Below are positions 10,411-21,860 of a stretch of DNA of 64,000 nucleotides, in pieces (position 1 is the first letter of the stretch; each line of letters begins with the position of its first letter). The notes beneath the pieces are model-generated. The model was given only the letters and a program-made list of their open reading frames with translations, did no database searches and was not told the origin of the DNA. Origin of the DNA: Lampris incognitus (taxonomy: Eukaryota; Chordata; Actinopteri; Lampriformes; Lampridae); contig NC_079223.1 of assembly GCF_029633865.1 (NCBI RefSeq), positions 35,151,391 to 35,215,390 on the forward strand. Direction: 5' to 3'. A program made the position numbers and the translations under genes.

Positions 10411-11714
10411 GCGGGGCGCAGAAACAGAAAAAATAGCAACAAGAGGCTGAGCTGTTGAGTAAAATCCCTCTTGACAGTTTTTTCTTAAACAGCGAGCCTA
10501 TCATCACGACCATCAGCGCATGGTAAGCTAGCTAGATAGCAAGGTAGGCTACGCTCACACAAGAAAGTGACACAACGTGGGATTGTTCAATTACTTTCAG
10601 CAAAGCAAAGGTTCACAGTAAAGACCTCTATGTTCCCATAAGAGCTACTTATAAAAGTGGATATATTTAGATAGGCTGTGTCTCACTCTGGCTTGAGGCC
10701 AGAGGAATTAACATTTGTGCAGCATTTAAGAAGGGTCACTAAGTTTTTTTAAGTTTTAAAAGGAAAACTGGCGGGGATTTGTTTGACCTGTCGTTAAACA
10801 TGTTAATGTAATGCCATACAGTCTCAGTGGAAGCCTTTGATCAAAAAGCAGCTCATAATCTCATAATTTAAGAGGCACGGTGCTTTTTCAGAAGAGTTAG
10901 TTATGCAACAATAAATACAACTGTCAAACCCTGAGCTTCAAATTAGGTTTTTTTGGGGGGGGGTTGCGATTAAACCCACTAGGAGCCAACTTGCCACTTA
11001 TGCAGTATGGCACTTAGGAAAGCACTTCACATTGGAAAAATTACCTCAGGTAAACTACACCAGGGAAGGACATCAAGAATTTTACATTTTTGGTGATCAG
11101 TAGGCAAGGATATGTTGCAACAGTAAAGGAGGATTGTAGGCAGAGTCCCACAAAGACCTCATTAGATGCAGATTCCTGGATGTCAGTTGGTTTCTGTAAT
11201 GAGCGAAAAAGAAAAATATTTGGCAGTCTGATAGCCGACACAGAAACAGGGACTGATTGGCTGAAAGTGAATATCTCTTGAAAAATGCATTTGTGGATTA
11301 GGCGACTTGAACTCACTGCTAAATTTGTCTCAAAAATCCACAAATAAAAGTGAGCCAATTAACACGTGATTTGTTATTCACAAATGCAGATTCTAAACTT
11401 AATATACAATGGAAGTATATATTTGTTCAATAGAGCAGGATAAGCGGTTTGGATAATGGATGGATGGAATATCATTTAAATTCACAAATATATTTGTGCA
11501 ATTATTTACTCGAGATTCAAATTGATAGATAAATATAGCTGCTAACAGCGATGATGGGTTCAAGCAGCCCAGCAGGGCACACCATGGCAATTTGGTCTGA
11601 TCATGTTAAAAGTGAAGCTGTAAGCACTGGTTGCAAGTTTTATGTCAACTGACCAAAGACTGGGTGGGGATATGAGTTCAAGTCCTGTTTGGGTCGTTTG
11701 CCTTTGATTTGGCT
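10411..11714. other. Non-coding stretch, no gene seen
   Basis: No exon recognised. A short GGATAAGCGGTTTGGATAAT segment at about 11440 looks like the tail of the SINE type at 37086-37448. Confidence 0.45.
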
Positions 11715-13085
11715 GTAAAATGGATGAACTGTTTCGAAAATCAAAAATACATCTGATGACTTTTGTGAGGTTTGGTCTGAAGATCACCTGTGCCAAGTTT
11801 GGTGAAGATTGGGAAAACTTCGTGGCCTGTGAAAATTTTTGAAATTATGATTAAAAAACATGTATACCTTATATATAAATGCAATCCATCCATATATTTA
11901 CCTGATGATGAGCTCAGTGAGTCTTAACATATCCAGTGATGTAGGCCCTTGAGTGGGAGGATCTGTCAAAATCAAGCTTTAAATGTTATTTTGTAGCGGA
12001 CTCTATGGTCATAATGCCCCATAATCGATTCTGGTCGCTTCAAGAAAGTGTTTCCGGGTTAACAGGGTGAGCTACGACGACTATTGGTTGTGGCAGCGCC
12101 ATGTTGGATTTTGGAGAGAGGAATAAAGGACGCACGCGTTCATGTAGCGGTCAATGAGAGAAATTGTCCGTCTCTTCTTTCCTGCAATTTCAAATTTATT
12201 TTTATTTTGTTGTAATTTTATCATTTAAGTAGTTAATTAATCAATACTGATAAAGTATAGGCTACACGTGTGTTACATTACTCCGTAAGAACAAAAAAGT
12301 ATATTCATAGCGGAATTTAACCCAGGTCACCCACGGGAAAGGGCTTGGCTCCTTGAGGCTGTACTGTCAAAGACACGTCATGTGGGGCTCGTCAGTGCAC
12401 TTTCTATGGGCTTGTACCATCCGAACAGATGCTGGAATCTTAAAAAACTATACGTTGCACAGCTTGGATTGTCACATCGTGAGTCCCGCAAGAAGTTGGC
12501 GAACACTTTAATCACCTGTCCGAACAGGGTGAGACTTGAGGACGTTACATCCTCTATGTGTGTGTGTGTGTTAATCAAAATGGCTGCCTCTTTGTGTCAA
12601 TGCATTTTCTATGTAACAGTCAAACGGTTTTGAAAGTCAAAAATCCATCTGATAACTTTTATGAGGTTTGGTCTGAAAATCGCCTGCAGCAAATTTGTTG
12701 AAAATTGGACAAAACGTCTTTTTTTAATCCAATATGTCGAGGATGAATAAAGTATTCTGATTCTGAATTACAATATGGTGAAAATTGACGTCATAGGGGG
12801 CACTGAACTCGGCTTGATCCAAGGATTTTCGAAAATCGGGCATACGGTTCAAAAGTTACATGTAAACGTATCTCCAACTTTGACCCGTTGGTGGCGCTAG
12901 AGCACTCGAGGGACTGACTTGCTGAAAAGAATCATGGGATTGTCCCCAGTAAGTGTGCCAGATTTCACAACTTTTACCATACGGTTCTAGGGGCTGCCAT
13001 AGACAGTCTAGCTAGAAGAAGAAGAAAAAAACGACGAGGAAGAATAATAAGAAAAGGTAGAAACACTTTGGGTGCCTACGCAGCT
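11715..13085. repeat. Long degenerate repeat with an internally repeated segment
   Basis: Blocks at about 11730-11820 and 12630-12722 are about 80% alike; both contain GAGGTTTGGTCTGAA and then GAAAATTGG- or GAAGATTGGGAAAAC-type phrases. The right end (about 12995-13085) carries a GAAGAAGAAG run and GGGTGCCTACGCA, a phrase I associate with abundant fish repeats. A LINE-type 3' tail (AATAAAGTATTCTGATTCTGA-like) sits at about 12745-12767. No coding capacity is visible, and the class is unknown. Confidence 0.4.
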
Positions 13086-14610
13086 TTGCCCCCAATTGAT
13101 TGTCAAGCAAAAGACATCTGCGGTTTACTGTAGTTGTCTGTAAGACACGATGGACGTGCAAGCATTCTCTGCATTTATTTAATATCTAAACAAATCTGAT
13201 TCCTTACATTCACACCCTCAGTTTCAGAAAGCCACTTCTGAGTAGACTACACCGTTTACATGTGTTAATAAATCTTGACACTGCAATCGGGTTATGCCTA
13301 CTCTGATTTAGTCCTTTTGCCCTGACATTGTCCTTCTCCTGGTAATGATACACAGCGGACGCAGTAAATGCACTGCTGAGATTTTGGAGATGTGCACATC
13401 TGCCACACTGCAGCAAAGTCCTTGTAAGCCCCGGCTGCCCAAAAACCCCATTTCTGTGCAGCCGCGTGAAGACGTTAACATGCCAGCCTTGGGAAGTGAT
13501 GCATGTTGAATTTTGTAAGGCAGCTCTTTTGTTGCCATGTGTAGTCTGGAATGTTTAAAGGGGTAATGTTATGGAAATAATAAAATAATGTTTAAAATAC
13601 CATTATCTCCTCCACCCCCATTAACTAGTATGTAGTTACAGCACCAGTAACTGCAAGCGGCCGCACACGAACGGTGTGCTCTGAGATGCATTTATGCACA
13701 TCTCTATGTAGATCTGGAGATTTAGAGATTTAAATGTAGTATCCCGTAAGACATTGATACCTTTCACTGCTTTTTAAATTGCTGTCCAGCAAACCTTATC
13801 TTTCTCCGTGCCACCTGTGCCCTTCAGCTATCTATTGCACCGCACCGGGAAACAGGTGTAGCCATGCAAGGAAGCTATGATGAAAGGCTCCCCCCCCCCC
13901 CCTCAGCTCAATCACAGGCCACCTATGCCTCTGGTAGCCAGCTGAGGCACTACATTGTACAACACAGTCCAACTAAGCCCTGAACAGACAGGCCTCCTTC
14001 CCCCAAAACCATCAGAGCTGATCAAGACGCATTCCCTCCACTCCCTGGATAGAGCTCTGGACCTTTGCTGCCTCAGCAAATAAAAAGAAATCTGTGGACA
14101 TTTCAATGCACAGAGAAGAGCAAGACAGGAAAAGGGGCATGTCCAAATAAGACGCGACTAGATAAACTAATGGGTGTCTGTTGGATGATATCATTAGTCG
14201 TAACCTTATTCCATCACTACCAGTCTATTATAACATCAGAGAGCAGTGAGCTTATGTGCAGGACAGACAAGCTGCTGTTTGATAGCACAGCGAGACCAAG
14301 GGCTGGGGACAGTGATAATACTTCAGTCATTCCCTGAGTTGGAACAGTCTTTAATGGATTATTTGGCTACACTGTTATAAATGCCATTATCCCCAATTAT
14401 GCTCCCATATGCGACGGTGAACTGATTGAGAGGAAAGGGCACAGAAGGGGTATAAATACAAACATGAAACCCTGCAATCTTATTGGAGTACAACCAATCC
14501 AAGAGGAACATTAGACTCAATTCAGGTTAGGAGGGTGGGTAGATATATGATCAAACCTGTATATCAAGTGCTCATTGGTGCTTTGTGCTATGGTGAAATA
14601 ATACATTATA
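13086..14610. other. Non-coding stretch, no gene seen
   Basis: No exon or repeat recognised. A C-run lies at 13890-13900. Probably intronic to spock2. Confidence 0.45.
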
Positions 14611-15790
14611 CACTGATGAGCCAAAACATTATGACCATTCACAGGCGAACTGAATAACATTGATCATCTCCACACAAGTCTGTCAAGGTCTGGGCAGATT
14701 AGATGGCGAGCAAACAATCAGTTCTCATAGTCAATGTGTTGGATGCAGGAGAAATTGGTAGAAGTAAAGACCTGAGCGACTTTGAAAAGGGCAAAATTTT
14801 TATGGCCAGATTACTGGGTCAGAGCATCTCTGGAATGGCAAGGCTTGTGGGTTACTCCCGGTCAGCAGTGGTGAGTACCTACTGACAGTCGTCCAAGGAG
14901 GGACAAACCACAAACTGGCAATGGGGCGTTGGGTGCCTAAGGCTCATCGATGCATGAGGGTAACAAAGGCTATCCCATCTGGTCTGAACCGACAGAAGGT
15001 CTACTGTGGCACAAATCAAAGAAAATTCTAGCGATGGTTACTGGAGGAATATGTCATAACAAAGTACATCGTACCCTGCTGCGTATGGGGCTGTGTAGCC
15101 GCAGACCGGTCAGAGTGCCCATGATGACCCCTGTCCACCGTCAAAAGCATCTACAATGGACATGCAAGGGTGGGAACTGGACCTTGGAGCAGTGGAAGAA
15201 GTTCTTCTTTAAGATCACCTGGATGGCCGCGTATGTGTGCATCGTTTACCTGGGGAAGTGATGACACCAGGATGCATTGTGGGAAGATGACAAGCCAGGA
15301 GAGGGAGTGTGATGCTCTGGGAAATGTTCTGCTGGGAAACCCTGGGTCCGGCCACTCATAAGGACATCAATTTGACACATGCTACCTACCTAAACATTGT
15401 TGCTGACCAGGCACACCCCATCATTGAAATGGTATTCCCTGATGGAAGTGGCCTCTTTCAGCAGGATAATGCGCCCTGCCACACTGTACATATTGTTCAG
15501 GAATGGTTTGAGGAGCATGATGATGTGTTCATGGTGTTGCCCTGGCCTCCAGATTCTCCAGCTCTCAATCCGATTGAGCATCTGTGGGATGTGCTCCATG
15601 GAGGCCCCACCTCACAACTTACAGGAATTGAAGGATCTGCTGCTATTTTTTTTTGTGTGTGCCAGATACCACAGGATACCTTCAGGGCTCTTGTAGAATC
15701 CATGCCTCGGCGGGTTGGCGCTGTTTTAGTGGTACATGGAGGACCAATAGCATATTAGGCAGGTGGTCATAAAGGTTTGGCTCATCAGTG
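14611..15790 (+). mobile_element. Tc1/mariner-superfamily transposon with remnant transposase
   Basis: The element is 1180 bp. It starts CACTGATGAGCCAAAACATT and ends with the inverted copy (AAAGGTTTGGCTCATCAGTG), with TA directly outside both ends as Tc1 elements require. The transposase is readable in several frames. An N-terminal helix-turn-helix part (14703-14885) contains LSDFEKGKIFMARLLGQSIS and then GYSRSAVVSTY. A C-terminal catalytic part (15309-15620) contains LFQQDNAPCHT and then PWPPDSPALNPIEHLWD, which hold the second D and the final E spaced as in DD34E Tc1 enzymes. Frame changes and stops between the parts (for example after 14885 and near 15260), plus a T-run at 15647-15655, mean it encodes no full protein. 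It lies within the presumed spock2 intron. Confidence 0.9.
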
Positions 15791-15792
15791 TA

Positions 15793-18464
15793 TCATGCTG
15801 TAATGAGAGTGGCCTGAAACTGCTGCGAGTATCTGTACTCCCCCGCATATTAAATCTTCTGGTTTTGACTTGGGATGGGAGGTGCTGTTTGTGAGCTGGC
15901 ACGGAAAGTTTTCTGTTCATTAAAAATGAAGCAAAGGAAGAACAGGTGCAGACAGGGACAGAGCCAGCCTGCCATGAGGACTGCGGCACCTGCGCTTTAA
16001 AAGTAGGAGGGGGTGAAGGGGGAAAAGTGGTGAAAATTAGATTTATGCATCAGGAACAAAAATCACTAAATAACTGCCGTACCCTTTTACCAATTTAGCT
16101 GCCTTTATGATGCCATGAATGATGTAGCTTTGACGAACTCACCAGCGTTGTGGTACCGATGACAGCTAGGAGCAAAAGTATTCAAGTATAGCGTCATTTC
16201 AAACATAAGACTAATTTTAAATTAGGTTTTCACTGATATTACCTCTTTTTTAACAGGAAGTTTTGCAAAAGATAAAGGATAACATCAAAGAATAAACATT
16301 GTATTTATTCACTATGTAAACACGATGTTGATTTGGCTTTGGTAGTCATAGCCAATGGGATACATTATGCATAACATGCTGCAGTCCCAAGTCACTTAAT
16401 TTCCTATCCAAATGAAGAAAGACTGTGTCTTGATTGGTGAGGTGATCCCAGTCTCATCTCTGTGACCGAGTCTCTGAATTTCTAGGTCACACTTGACCTG
16501 TATCTGTAAGAACAGACAAGAATGAGACCACTGAGCCAATTTCATACAATGCCAGCTCTATACTATTGATTCAAAAGTGAACATCAGCTCTTAAGGGGCT
16601 ATAAATGGGCTGTTTTCATTATCAGATATGTACAATTAAAAAAGAAAGAAAGAGAAAAATGTCAATTTTCTGTCTGATTATGTAATCTGTTGTCCCTCAT
16701 TCTTATATATTCATACATTTGAGGGATCCAGTCATAATTTTTAACCTTGTAGTAACATCGTTAGGAATCATATTGGAAAAGGTACCATCCAAGTAACCTC
16801 TTCAAGATGACAAAAGAGGCAGAATCCTCCCCTTTCATCGTCTCTGTGTTTCTGTTTCTTTCATTCTCTCTCTCTCTCGTCTCTGTCTCTCTCGCCCTCC
16901 CCCCCCCACTCACACGCACACAAACCTATAACAAATGGAAAACACTTATCTGACAGACACTGAGCTAAGAAAACATACATATTTTCTTGATAATCAAGAA
17001 AATACAGCTGTAAATTAAAAGTGCATTTCAATGACAATATTCAGTTCAATAACAATTACTGTGTTTACCTAGCTTTCGCTGTTTTCTGAATTTGGTGCAT
17101 TAATGGAATGAAATCCTGAGTGCACCTGTCAGATTAAAGGATTTGGCATATTCAATTCTATTATTTGTTGACTGTTACTGTTATATATAATCGCCTCGTC
17201 TTACTGTAAAATGGATTGAACTGAAGTGTGGAATCTATTTTCACGGTAAGTGGAGGGCTTTTATCCTGGTGCAAACGCATCTCTACCACATCCTGGATTT
17301 TATATTTGGTAAGTGAAGAGAAAAAAATAAATTATTCATATTCTCTGTTGCTTCTGTAGGAAGGCACAAAGGGAGGAAAGAAAGATCTTGCCTTTTATGT
17401 TACGCAGCGTTGATTATTGCTTTCCTGCGTTGCATTAATATTGAATATTTTGCTCTCAAAGGACTGTTCAAGTCAACATAGTTTGTTTTTTTTTTAAAAT
17501 ATGAATACTTAAGACCGTGTCATGAGCAATCCTTTATGCATTAACGAAATTAGTCCAGACACAGTGCTGCCTTGATTATTTCCTAATTTTGCCTCGAGTG
17601 CTCTTCTCAGTCCAAAAGAAAACAACGAAGTATGGCCGATGAGACGGGGGATCAGGCTACATGAAGAGGAACTGGCCTGGGACACAAATGTTATTTGGAG
17701 AGGGGACGGGATGCAAATAGGAAAGTGCAAATATCAAGACCTTTCAGCAAGAAGTCTGGAGTCTGTGATCTGCCAAAGCTAATCACTCACATCACCAACA
17801 TCCATTTCAGCTGGCTGCAGCTCGTTTACATCACGTCAAAATGGCTATGCAACTGGGATGATCTGAAAAAGGGCCTCGCAAAGACTGTGGCGTCATTTTC
17901 CCTTTACAGCCGTGGGTCAGATAAGGAAGAGTTATCAAACTCCCTGTAAAAAAACCACATTCCCCCGTCCATAGGTTTTACTCTAACAGGGAGTCTGCTG
18001 TTGCTACGGCAGCAGGCTGAAATCAAAGCGGTTTCTGTTGGCGATGGGCCTCCGGGAGGCTCAATGATGCGCCTCTCTGATGTTTCCGCTGTCATCATCA
18101 TAACCACAGAGACCGCCATTCCTGCCCTTTCCCATAGCCTCCCCATAAAACATACGCACACACATTAGTGTGAATCATTAAACAAAATCACACCTACGCA
18201 ACAGCGCAGCTCCTATAAATATTCCCTCACTCTCGCTTTCTCTCTCAGTCTCGATAAACACACACACACACACACACACAAGTAGGACTACTTCTGGGAA
18301 TAGTGACCATGAAAGAGATAGATTTCTTATGAAGATATGAGGGGGCCCTTCTTTCTTTCACGGTAACCTTGATTTAACATTAAATTAAAACAAAACTAAG
18401 CATCTGACATTTCGATAACGGCAAACCCTGCAGCAATGTAAAGAGGCCGACTTTCTTGGGGATA
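15793..18464. other. Non-coding stretch, no gene seen
   Basis: No exon recognised. Positions 17500-18180 are free of obvious repeats and of mixed composition, so they are candidates for a conserved non-coding element near the spock2 5' end. A (CA)n lies at 18258-18280. Confidence 0.4.

Positions 18465-18513
<49 letters not shown>
18465..18513. repeat. (AC)n-(AT)n microsatellite
   Basis: The AC run passes into an AT run that ends at the left end of the palindromic Tc1 element. A matching (TA)n at 19711-19735 lies on the other side, so the element probably inserted into a TA-rich microsatellite. Confidence 0.85.
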
Positions 18514-19710
18514 CACTACCGTTCAAAAGTTTGGGATCACCCAAACAATTTCGTGTTTTCCATGAAAAGTCACACTTATTCACCACCATATGTTGTGAAA
18601 TGAATAGAAAATAGAGTCAAGACATTGACAAGGTTAGAAATAATGATTTTTATTTGAAATAAGATTTTTTTTACATCAAACTTTGCTTTCGTCAAAGAAT
18701 CCTCCATTTGCAGCAATTACAGCATTGCAGACCTTTGGCATTCTAGCTGTTAATTTGTTGAGGTAATCTGGAGAAATTGCACCCCACGCTTCCAGAAGCA
18801 GCTCCCACAAGTTGGATTGGTTGGATGGGCACTTCTTTGAGCAGATTGAGTTTCTGGAGCATCACATTTGTGGGGTCAATTAAACGCTCAAAATGGCCAG
18901 AAAAAGAGAACTTTCATCTGAAACTCGACAGTCTATTCTTATTCTTAGAAATGAAGGCTATTCCATGCGAGAAATTGCTAAGAAATTGAAGATTTCCTAC
19001 ACCGGTGTGTACTACTCCCTTCAGAGGACAGCACAAACAGGCTCTAACAGGTACTATTTAATGAAGATGCCAGTTGGGGACCTGTGAGGCGTCTGTTTCT
19101 CAAACTAGAGACTCTAATGTACTTATCTTCTTGCTCAGTTGTGCAACGCGGCCTCCCACTTCTTTTTCTACTCTGGTGAGAGCCTGTTTGTGCTGTCCTC
19201 TGAAGGGAGTAGTACACACCGGTGTAGGAAATCTTCAATTTCTTAGCAATTTCTCGCATGGAATAGCCTTCATTTCTAAGAACAAGAATAGACTGTCGAG
19301 TTTCAGATGAAAGTTCTCTTTTTCTGGCCATTTTGAGCATTTAATTGACCCCACAAATGTGATGCTCCAGAAACTCAATCTGCTCAAAGAAGTGCCCATC
19401 CAACCAATCCAACTTGTGGGAGCTGCTTCTGGAAGCGTGGGGTGCAATTTCTCCAGATTACCTCAACAAATTAACAGCTAGAATGCCAAAGGTCTGCAAT
19501 GCTGTAATTGCTGCAAATGGAGGATTCTTTGACGAAAGCAAAGTTTGATGTAAAAAAAATCTTATTTCAAATACAAATCATTATTTCTAACCTTGTCAAT
19601 GTCTTGACTCTATTTTCTATTCATTTCACAACATATGGTGGTGAATAAGTGTGACTTTTCATGGAAAACACAAAATTGTTTGGGTGATCCCAAACTTTTG
19701 AACGGTAGTG
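18514..19710. mobile_element. Palindromic Tc1-like element (two 5' halves head to head)
   Basis: Left arm 18514-19045 and right arm 19179-19710 are reverse complements in perfect register (paired positions sum to 38224). Each arm is 532 bp and I noticed only a handful of mismatches. The outer ends are CACTACCGTTCAAAAGTTTG and its complement, with TA outside both. Each arm carries the start of a Tc1 transposase: on plus from 18893, and on minus from 19340 reading inward through MARKRELSSETRQSILVLRN, with KLKISYTGVYYSLQRTAQTG further on. The minus reading continues through the 133-bp spacer for about 45 more residues, so the spacer belongs to the right copy. No catalytic domain is present. The structure can fold into one very long hairpin. 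Confidence 0.9.
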
Positions 19711-21322
19711 TATATATATATATATATATATATATAGTGTGTGATAGCAGGGGGTGGAGGAATGTTGTTATGCTCCACGTACTCCAACATTACGTACGTG
19801 CGTGGGTGCGTACATGTGTCCCAAGTGTGTGTGTGTGTGTGTGTGTGTGTTTACGAGTGAGAGTGGTGTTTTCAGATGATAAGACACGAGACAATCTGCA
19901 ATTTCGTTTCTGTCCAGACCTGCAAGACAGTTTGTGAGCAGCAGGTCAATACGTTATTTCAGAGTGAGGCTCCAACCAGCATCCTCAATCAAAGCTAGTG
20001 CTCTTGTAAAGACAGTGCAGCGCCCTATCCGTCATAATCCTGCTATAATTCTTACTTAATCTTTTCATGCCTACAGTTTTATTACTTTCCTGAATGCAGT
20101 TCCAGAGAACACGCTCTTCTAATAACCAACGAAGCAGATATATAGTTAATCCCTGCCCAGGAGGACGAAGCTGGGATGACGGCTGATCATTTTCATATGC
20201 ATTTGCCTTTTCTTCAGGGACATCCATACGTTTCACAGAGGCCTCAAATACTAATCAACGACGACAGCGCAGCCTTTATGGGATGTGCACTACAGTGCGT
20301 CTTTTTCCTCCTCTTGAGGTGATATGGCAGCGCTTTCACATGGACGTTACAGCTGAAGCCATTTGCTCTAATTTTAAATCCAATACCGGCCTGCTCCTTA
20401 GAGACTACTAAAATCAATTAAAGCTCAATTAGTGGGTCTAACATGGAATATAATCCAACTGCACTGTTGTCTGAATCCCTGCCGTGATCGTTGATAATCA
20501 TTTCACTCTAACGGAGATTTCCATCCATGCAATCATGGCAAGAGCAACATATCACCTTGCCTACACTATGGGCTTTAATCCGTCCTTGCAATCCAACTGA
20601 ATCTGACACAGTGTGGATAAGTAAAACAATCACCACATCTCTGTTCCCATTTCATTACTTTAACAAAACCTATTTAGGTAGAATTGCATATGCCTGTCTG
20701 GAGACAGACGCCGAGGTAGCCAACATTAACAACTTTAAACGCGGTATGTGGGAATGCTGCTGCTGCTGGGGGGGGGGGGGTGAATGTAAACCACTGGATG
20801 CTTTCAGCAGTCGAGAGGTCCTTGCATCGATAAGAGGAAAGGTGTCGTATCTGAATTGGTTTCGCAGCTATTGTGAAATGAGCACCTGGATTATGATGGA
20901 AGGCCTGCGGTATCGGTACACCTCGCAGCCAGGCATCACCCCGGTCACCTGTCTCCGGGGACAGCTGCGAACTAAACCACACAGTCTGTCGCAATCAATG
21001 CAAATTAAGTAGCTATTTTGGGTTTTTTTTTCACTTACTCTTATCGAGAATCTGCAACGAAGAAATTGGCAAAAGAAGCGTGTACACTGTGCTCTGTGAA
21101 AATAATAACACAGTTATAGCTACCCCGTCTGTTAGCTGCAGTAATAGTTCGAGTGTGTTTATGTCAGGTAAAGTGTGTTTGATTATTGCAGGAATGTGCC
21201 TGAGGCGCGCGCGCGTGCAGTGGGGGCTGGGGGGTCCACCTGCACGGCGCGAACTGTTTCCCCATAAACAAACAGCTTTACCGCATTACGGCGGGTCTCT
21301 CCATCAACACGGACCGACTTAC
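19711..21322. other. Presumed start of spock2 intron 1, with microsatellites
   Basis: (TA)n at 19711-19735 and (GT)n at 19825-19850. A G-run lies at 20769-20780. Positions 20040-21000 are repeat-free, unexplained and possibly regulatory. A strong GTAAGT splice donor on the minus strand starts at 21322. Confidence 0.5.
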
Positions 21323-21511
21323 GTCTCTGAAGCGGTTCCAGTGCTTGATCTTCCGGCTGTACTGTGAAATGGTGGCCAGCCACTGCTCGTCTTCCATGAA
21401 ATTCCCCGTCCTCTCCGCCTCTTTTCCGCTCTTCGCGTCGGTCTGGAGGGTGGACCCCGTCAGCATCAGCAGCGGGACGAGGAGGCGCCCTAGATCCATC
21501 ATCCCCACCAT
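21323..21511 (-). CDS. spock2: spock2 (testican-2), first coding exon only
   Basis: The minus-strand exon encodes 63 residues: a hydrophobic signal peptide (about residues 1-24, with MDLGRLLVPLLMLTGSTLQT inside it) and then NFMEDEQWLATISQYSRKIK, followed by HWNRFRD. That last stretch is a near copy of the N-terminus of vertebrate SPOCK2, a secreted heparan/chondroitin sulfate proteoglycan of the SPARC/testican family in the extracellular matrix. The exon ends in-frame after RFRD at a consensus donor (GTAAGT). This matches the position where SPOCK proteins continue with EVEDDY. Later exons (follistatin-like, calcium-binding and thyroglobulin domains) were not found down to position 1, so intron 1 is at least 21 kb if the gene is intact. 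Methionines at residues 1, 4 and 5 could all serve as start; I use the first. The upstream gene ddit4 is divergent, 6.3 kb away. Confidence 0.88.
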
Positions 21512-21860
21512 GATAGCGGATAAAAAACACGTAGCCCTACGTCCTCTTCGGATCAGGAAAGAGGAGGAGGAGGAGGATGCTGAGATTGAGGTGAAGCTGT
21601 GACCTGATTAGCCTATAGGACGCAGGATGTACTGCTGCCGTCAGGGATGGACGCCGAGCGGTAGAGAGGTGGGGGGGGGGGAGCGAGAGAGAGAGAGGGG
21701 GGGGCGTGGTAAAGTAACAACTTACAATAACAATTGGTTGTCTGAAGCTGTACCGTGCGTTGCTGAAAAACCGAGCCAGATCCAGGACTAGAATTGTACC
21801 GTTCGACACCGTGAAACGGACAGGTGAGGGGGTTTTGCCACCAAATTGTTTAGATTAGAG
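21512..21860 (-). promoter_or_regulatory. Likely spock2 5' UTR and promoter region
   Basis: GC- and purine-rich DNA directly upstream of the spock2 start, with a GAGGAGGAGG tract at 21563-21576 and G-runs at 21671-21680 and 21699-21706. No TATA box was seen. The transcription start is not determinable from sequence alone. Confidence 0.4.

Noticed and set aside
15170-15361. Separate small gene
   Set aside because: Out-of-frame part of the Tc1 transposase.
20527-21012. 161-codon open frame (+)
   Set aside because: Contains a translated G-run and no domain; no splice context. Judged a chance frame in presumed intron.
21183-21530. 115-codon open frame (-), Arg/Pro-rich
   Set aside because: Alternative frame of spock2 exon 1 read through its donor; the other frame matches SPOCK2 exactly.
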